Assembly: GCA_012798155.1 (NCBI GenBank)
Contig: JAAZNR010000281.1
Span: 1 to 10,194 of the forward strand
DNA: 10,194 nt
Origin: Thermogutta sp.
Lineage (GTDB): Bacteria > Planctomycetota > Planctomycetia > Pirellulales > Thermoguttaceae
Direction: 5' to 3'
Shown here piece after piece: positions 9,401 to 10,194 of the stretch. Numbering within the stretch: the first letter of the stretch is position 1; every line of letters starts with the position of its first letter. Made by a program: the position numbers and the translations under genes. The notes below the pieces were generated by a model, which saw only the letters and a program-made list of their open reading frames with translations, made no database searches and was not told the DNA's origin.

Positions 9401-10194
9401 CGACGACGCCGAAGCCGTACTTGTGGTTCACATGATAGCCGGCGGCGTTCGTCGTCCATCCCAGATCGCTCGGATCATTCATCCTCGCCGTCTGGGCGAG
9501 GATGTACTGGACATCACGGTACGTCAGGTTCGGATTCGCCTGGAGCATCAGAGCGATGATGCCCGAAACCAGCGGAGCCGCCGAGGATGTCCCGCCGAAC
9601 TGCGAGGTGTAGTCGATGTCGGGCAAGGGGTCGCCGTCGGCCGTGCCCGTGACATTGTAGCCGTCTTCGCCGAGACGGTCCGTGGTATAGATTCCCGAAA
9701 CCGCACCCTGGGAGTAAGCACTGACCAAGATGTTGGCGCCCGGCTCGGAGTACCAGGCCTGGCGGCCGTCGTGATCCACGGCGGCGACGGCAACGGTATA
9801 GCGCGAGTTGGCCCAGCCGTCGTAGTTGGAGTTATCGTTTCCCAGGAGGCCGTTGCCGGCAGCCCAGACGTAAATCGAGCCTAATCCGCCGCGGCCCGTG
9901 GTGACGCCTTGTTGCAAGGCCGCCAGACTCAGGGGGCCGGGGCCGGCCAAAACGGAGAACGGCAACCCGCCGCCGGCATCCGGAGGGCCCCAGCTATTGT
10001 TATAGATTTGAATGGCGTCGGTACGATGTCCGATGGCCTGGGCAATTTGCAAGTCCGTTAGGTAGCCGCCGATAAGGCGCAATGCCGCGAGTTGGGCGTC
10101 GAATGCCGCGCCCGTCACCCCGAGTCCGTTATTCCCCGAAGCCGCCGCGACGCCGGCCACCGCCGTGCCGTGGAAGTCGAAGGTCTCGGCCTGC
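1..10194 (-). CDS. Giant multidomain secreted protein, kexin-like S8 peptidase plus metzincin plus beta-rich modules (internal fragment, both ends missing)
   Basis: One uninterrupted minus-strand frame (codons 10193..3, 3,397 residues) fills the window. I checked every in-frame codon and found no stop. Both ends are open, so start, signal peptide and stop are outside. Domain order: S8 peptidase (1-282), P domain (285-403), two Ig-like Big_5 domains (406-745), metzincin peptidase (831-980), PPC-like (981-1111), beta-helix regions (1163-1483 and 1603-1970), PPC-like (1998-2252, split), PPC-like (2285-2440), propeller-like region (2476-3234, split), jelly-roll (3235-3397). A recurring FEFD module interrupts several of these. 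The chain has no cysteine and only about 31 lysines, and it is rich in Asp, Gly, Asn and Thr, as expected for an exported acidic protein. Such architectures are known to me from Planctomycetota; that taxon is an inference. The substrate and role are unknown. It is most likely a cell-surface or extracellular proteolytic or adhesive scaffold. No neighbour genes are visible. Confidence 0.96.
492..1121 (-). other. Propeller-like region, second part
   Basis: Residues 3025-3234. After the FEFD cluster, repeating units resume: LDFAGEGVGGNITGMAYIGS (3037-3056), TLYAVSDAGGLYYITNVTAH (3057-3076), RYFTRVPGAGPQLHYIGQVV (3094-3113), AETLFASDMAGNVYALSASR (3139-3158), and TVGTIYGIDFSPIDYNLWHW (3182-3201). 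The 'G.i.gmaY.g..LYAVsD.GgLY' pattern is a clear propeller-blade form. The chain then passes through DQGHGIYQTYDASRVPAEGY into the jelly-roll domain. Whether both parts form one propeller or two is not decided here. Confidence 0.55.
1122..1298 (-). repeat. FEFD half-module R7 (C-terminal half, GTHGV type)
   Basis: Residues 2966-3024. It holds TQIAGTHGVTAGRVRVPIGA (2968-2987), then GYTAQQVAQAMEAAINSD and closing strands FTVVATVYGATVQLHGVFSG. GTHGV is shared exactly with R6, and the following 'GR(I/V)x(I/V)', 'T(S/A)QQ(L/V)xQ' and '(I/M)E' positions line up without gaps over about 35 residues. It retains the AAIN helix end of the full modules. Confidence 0.7.
1305..1556 (-). repeat. FEFD half-module R6 (C-terminal half, GTHGV type)
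   Basis: Residues 2880-2963. The start is VAIQGTHGVSFGRIPISFEE (2884-2903), followed by helix-like TWTSQQLGQQIESIVDAS and strands RIDASYAFRS and DRLTFLNAES. The FGRIPISF segment aligns with GRIAVPF of the full modules, but the DGxxF..FEFD hairpin is absent. It pairs with R7 directly downstream. Confidence 0.65.
1557..1829 (-). repeat. FEFD module R5 (complete copy, following half-module R4)
   Basis: Residues 2789-2879. It holds SLDGVTVTIFGTAPGGGNAS (2791-2810), VTFEFDNNNALTNNGHVRIG (2811-2830), FNNGDTGTILADALVNAINA (2831-2850), and closing strands QGAFTVVATSANNRVTLVND (2851-2870). All elements of the module are present. It carries a longer, Gly-rich first hairpin than R1-R3. Confidence 0.8.
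1830..1949 (-). repeat. FEFD half-module R4 (N-terminal half only)
   Basis: Residues 2749-2788. It holds ATAFRDGQTFSLVNVNNGQT (2752-2771) and STFEFDSGPVVV, i.e. the first hairpin of the module (DGQTF as in R1). It lacks the 'GRIxVPF' and helix part, which is replaced immediately by the start of R5. Confidence 0.7.
1950..2768 (-). other. Propeller-like region, first part
   Basis: Residues 2476-2748. The sequence has repeated units of the form 'strand, D(P/T)xTG, strand'. Examples are DVVFYTLTDIDLFTVDPFTG (2503-2522), IVYHDIAMRNDGRLMTVTQG (2542-2561), LVDQDTGINIIRRD, NSLYVEAMVHNPANTGN, and NLVWILSPSGTAINHYLINQ (2651-2670). Such 'L.tVDP.TG' and 'LYA..' units are typical of beta-propeller blades. 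The unit count is not certain. After GDWFSVTDDADPPVKVEFEF the FEFD cluster interrupts, and propeller-like sequence resumes at 1121. No function is assigned; such regions commonly bind ligands or act as spacers. Confidence 0.5.
2874..3341 (-). other. Domain: PPC-like copy 3
   Basis: Residues 2285-2440. It begins LGEAAETSAINDTIGNAQPL (2285-2304), the usual 'E...ND....A..l' lead of PPC domains, then TISVAGYLSGRTDVDWYSFQ (2314-2333). LAIWVFDSQGRLILRSNDSN (2369-2388) and NTTYYVAVTSA complete the core. Between them is an insertion-like loop with GGLNDLGSIFSTIFDIDYAD. The preceding stretch (2258-2280, GSAVKYADVRYATNGVEVLG) looks like a further beta-helix coil or linker strand. No closing 'G.Y.L.v' strand is obvious before the next region. 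Confidence 0.75.
3438..3506 (-). other. Final strand of split PPC-like copy 2
   Basis: Residues 2230-2252. After the FEFD insert the sequence LTSPLRLLANTAGNYQLQVR (2230-2249) leads into LRE. GNYQLQVRL matches the usual terminal strand of PPC domains (compare GDYKLRLNF closing copy 1). It is read here as completing the domain begun at 4202. Confidence 0.6.
3507..3779 (-). repeat. FEFD module R3 (inserted within PPC-like copy 2)
   Basis: Residues 2139-2229. It holds AAIADGAQFIVSDDFQSIVF (2144-2163) followed by EFDKDG, then VRVAVNDGMSSAQVAAAVSA (2177-2196) with VINAQ, and closing strands ITARYENGKIFLDGV. The GRIAVPF motif of R1 and R2 is degraded here to VRVAVND. It sits between the penultimate PPC strand TYYVRVRS and the final strand GNYQLQVRLRE, the clearest case in the window of a module placed inside another domain. 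Confidence 0.8.
3780..4202 (-). other. Domain: PPC-like copy 2, first part (domain is split)
   Basis: Residues 1998-2138. Strand order is NLRLGFDIHGSVRYDERTDS (2005-2024), DVYSFDAAAGTEIWIDIDRT (2025-2044), LDTIIELIDADGNVLARSDN (2048-2067), and a long loop with PMNRDPWVRSTS. Then come MRLILPGPAGEVRTYYVRVR (2113-2132). This is the standard PPC sequence order: 'G.i...D.D.Y.F...aG..i.i', 'Ldt.i.l.d.dG..la.nDn', 'aG.YyvrV.s'. The last strand expected for the fold ('G.Y.L.v.') is missing here and turns up about 100 residues later, after an FEFD module, as GNYQLQVRLRE (2242-2252). Confidence 0.8.
4278..5387 (-). other. Right-handed beta-helix-like region 2
   Basis: Residues 1603-1972. It shows many short repeating strand-turn units: LQVDPGVIVKLQGSRIETEV (1614-1633), YKVVFTSVLDNRYGAGG, KGDWGGIGFAPLSEGSIDQA, IIAYAGGETAIEGGFAG, IRQAHVRVANTRFEHNGANA, ATIYVRGAQPVIVNNRFVDN (1757-1776), HIISADINALNA, PLVALNRMTDNERNAMEVRA (1815-1834), WDDTDIVHAV, and SLVVKLWGQ. 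The recurrent 'NxRFxxN' and 'xIxxAxxxY/V' pattern is that of pectate-lyase-like or NosD-like beta helices. A DTNGDG (1938-1943) loop could bind calcium. Several strands duplicate those of region 1. No enzymatic residues are identified. Confidence 0.7.
5388..5657 (-). repeat. FEFD module R2 (between the two beta-helix regions)
   Basis: Residues 1513-1602. Signature elements are VVDLDGQYFSIFDGRTRVVF (1516-1535) running into EFDNGDG, then AGRIAVPFSLTDSASQVAAS (1545-1564), helix-like LAAKINEAADSRGLEV, and closing strands GSVNLAQRGAQLKIEG. GRIAVPF is identical to R1 over seven residues. It follows the WDDWDIVH strand of helix region 1 and precedes the 'LQVDPGVIVKL' strand of region 2, so the two helix regions may be one solenoid interrupted here. 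Confidence 0.8.
5745..6860 (-). other. Right-handed beta-helix-like region 1 (with DUF1565/pectate-lyase-like start)
   Basis: Residues 1112-1483. After an acidic Asp/Gly-rich lead (FLDGDLDGVPGGEYNFWFN, 1140-1158) comes NTIFVDKLSFNASPDGSLSK (1164-1183) with PFTTISGAF. That is the usual entry of DUF1565-like parallel beta-helices ('D G S l . k P f . T I . . A'). Repeating short strands follow: GVTVMVDAGAVIKLFRSNIT, LQVLGIPGLPVYFTSYYD, SGDWGGIVFRND, YVSHADMRYGGGEVIVNG, PTVVFNRVTRS, VIRGNYVVDNSINGLYVRIK, and WDDWDIVH. Asn-rich turns such as GNYVVDNSINGLYV are typical of beta-helix coils. No lyase or hydrolase catalytic residues can be named, so it may bind polysaccharide or serve as a structural stalk. 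Confidence 0.65.
6861..7253 (-). other. Domain: pre-peptidase C-terminal (PPC)-like beta domain, copy 1
   Basis: Residues 981-1111, right after the metzincin. It opens with DVDMYRFDL, the 'D.D.Y.F.L' signature of PPC domains, and has AAITLYRQ in the mid-strand. It then has VARNDDFYSEDSALEIYLPA (1052-1071) and the closing GTYFIGVSASGN with GDYKLRLNF (1101-1109). PPC domains are beta-sandwich modules usually found after secreted peptidases; roles in substrate binding, secretion or processing have been reported for relatives. Here it is uninterrupted, which makes it a useful reference for the split second copy. Confidence 0.75.
7254..7703 (-). other. Domain: metzincin zinc metallopeptidase (matrixin / M10-like)
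   Basis: Residues 831-980. The zinc-binding motif HEIGHLLGYGH (930-940, codons 7374-7406) supplies His930, His934 and His940 with the general base Glu931. It is followed ten residues later by a Met-turn in FVIMG (Met950, 7344-7346). The N-terminal part has strand IPRIPFYFP, helix TEAQKQRTREIFAIYGEYLG (849-868), GLAIITGD, and a glycine-rich loop GPGGVGGVAGGGVAVMDYAE (894-913) before the active-site helix FQVAMHEIGHLLGYGH. This is the order of elements in matrixin-type metzincins. All ligands are present, so it is predicted active. No cysteine-switch is possible because the visible chain has no cysteine. Any other latency mechanism is unknown. Confidence 0.92.
7704..7958 (-). other. Linker between second Ig-like domain and metzincin domain
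   Basis: Residues 746-830. No catalytic motif is seen. The stretch starts YQTVQTWNMSEGPDAGSSFY, passes through VIISGAIIPQDYTLEWPG and DEPGHRDLPNYDS, and ends before the first strand of the metzincin. It may be a small beta element (a PPC-like remnant, since 'SGAIIPQDYTLEWPG' resembles the first strands of such domains) followed by an extended acidic linker, or part of the metzincin N-terminal extension. It is not assigned to a family. Confidence 0.4.
7959..8603 (-). other. Domain: second Ig-like Big_5-type domain, interrupted by an FEFD module
   Basis: Residues 531-745. The first part, GPQILAVVPQPVYR (544-557), is an Ig-like edge strand. It resumes only after the FEFD insert (567-652) with RSIIEVYFSNDLLDTNAATN (667-686), then PEFYQLIFTQGT, VLPTSVTYDPDANMATLDF and GAARLRIG. 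In the uninterrupted form I remember from Planctomycetota surface proteins, the VVPQPV strand and the 'QxRxxIxVYF' strand are separated only by a short loop. The insert therefore appears to sit in that loop. Fold assignment is moderate; the split is inferred from strand order. Confidence 0.6.
8238..8495 (-). repeat. FEFD module R1 (within second Ig-like domain)
   Basis: Residues 567-652. It holds the full signature: ITDGQTFAVSDGTIQVTFEF (570-589), then TGRIAVPFGATDTAATVTSA (600-619), a short helix-like AVAAAIIGQG, and a closing strand pair around LITLSG. It resembles R2, R3 and R5 elsewhere in the protein in the order of all its elements. Copies are divergent, so this is an old protein-level repeat rather than a recent DNA duplication. 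Function is unknown. Confidence 0.8.
8604..8978 (-). other. Domain: Ig-like SbsA/Big_5-type domain, first copy
   Basis: Residues 406-530. It begins with PPDLVAVIPNEGSLIEEGTE and continues with LILRFNEGQQLDPNTL, a block of VPIGYVGIGDRPNEVIVRF, and LPDDKYHLIIKGTG. This 'position of extremum, then LxLRFNEgqxLDP, then LPDdxYxLxIxG' layout is typical of bacterial Ig-like domains of the SbsA (Big_5) kind found in surface proteins. It probably acts as a rigid spacer between the serine protease and the rest of the chain. The assignment rests on pattern recognition only. Confidence 0.7.
8985..9341 (-). other. Domain: P domain (proprotein convertase P, P_proprotein)
   Basis: Residues 285-403, directly after the S8 domain. 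Diagnostic segments are VDITHQNPGDLEIILVSPSG (324-343), the WTFTTARNWGE stretch (363-373), GGDWTLIVRD (376-385), and the closing LNSWRLSVYG (394-403). In kexins and furins this beta-sandwich is needed for folding and stability of the catalytic domain, and in bacteria it also occurs as a C-terminal module of secreted proteases. Its position right behind a furin-like catalytic domain confirms the family assignment of the peptidase. Confidence 0.95.
9348..10194 (-). other. Domain: kexin/furin-like subtilase (peptidase family S8), N-terminally truncated
   Basis: Residues 1-282. The catalytic His is in FHGTAVAG (His8, 10170-10172). The oxyanion-hole Asn is in WAAGNG (Asn114). The nucleophile is in GGTSSAAP (Ser203, 9585-9587). 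NNSWGP (65-70) and the GIIALMLQANPNLTYRD stretch after the Ser closely follow the proprotein convertase branch, as does YGFGVVDAEAAV, which matches the end of furin-type catalytic domains. His-to-Ser spacing is 195 residues, somewhat longer than in furin. The catalytic Asp (DxG) normally lies about 40 residues before the His, so it should fall roughly 100 bases beyond the right edge. The three visible active-site residues are intact, so an active serine endopeptidase is expected. Its cleavage specificity cannot be read from the sequence. Confidence 0.95.

Noticed and set aside
8866..9459. A 197-codon minus-strand open frame with ATG start
   Set aside because: It is out of frame with the main gene, overlaps the S8/P-domain junction and has low-complexity Arg/Gly composition typical of an off-frame GC-rich shadow.
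7956..9884. Plus-strand open frames of 347 and 289 codons near the right edge
   Set aside because: They oppose the Ig-like, P-domain and subtilase coding sequence, whose motifs are unmistakable on the minus strand.
1..10194. Possible gene boundary, promoter or terminator inside the window
   Set aside because: The minus-strand frame has no stop in any of 3,397 codons and no gap in domain content, so there is no intergenic space.

Overview
The whole 10.2 kb window lies inside a single protein-coding gene on the minus strand. The minus-strand frame with codons from position 10193 down to position 3 has 3,397 consecutive sense codons and no stop. It is open at both edges, so the start codon, signal peptide, ribosome binding site, promoter and stop all lie outside. 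I read this frame codon by codon. Residue numbers below count from the right edge (residue 1 = 10193..10191, residue i = 10196-3i down to 10194-3i).

The product is a giant, secreted-type mosaic protein. In order from the N-terminal side (right edge) it holds: (1) a kexin/furin-like subtilase domain (His8, Asn114, Ser203; the catalytic Asp should lie just beyond the edge); (2) a P (proprotein convertase) domain; (3) two SbsA/Big_5-like Ig-type domains, the second split by an insert; (4) a metzincin (matrixin-like) zinc peptidase with HEIGHLLGYGH and a Met-turn; (5) a pre-peptidase C-terminal (PPC)-like beta domain; (6) two large right-handed beta-helix-like regions separated by an insert; (7) a second PPC-like domain, also split by an insert; (8) a third PPC-like domain; (9) a propeller-like region split by a cluster of inserts; (10) a jelly-roll (MAM / immune-inhibitor-A-like) domain that runs off the left edge.

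The inserts share one signature: DGxxF...(V/T)xFEFD...GxIxVxF...TAxxVAxAxxAAIN...xVxL. I call this the FEFD module. I count three stand-alone copies and a four-part cluster. Each appears to sit between strands or blades of another beta domain rather than between domains. I do not recognise it as a named family, and it is the most interesting structure in the window.

The organism is probably a member of the Planctomycetota. That rests on memory of similar giant S8 + P + Big_5 + M10 + beta-helix + PPC proteins, on the high-GC codon choice (roughly 60% by eye), and on the acidic, cysteine-free composition. It is an inference, not a database result. The protein is likely exported and acts at or outside the cell surface, with two peptidase centres carried on a long adhesive or scaffold-like beta-rich chain. 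No RNA gene, mobile element, CRISPR array, promoter or terminator is visible. The long plus-strand open frames, including ones of over 900 and over 580 codons, are antisense shadows of this gene.
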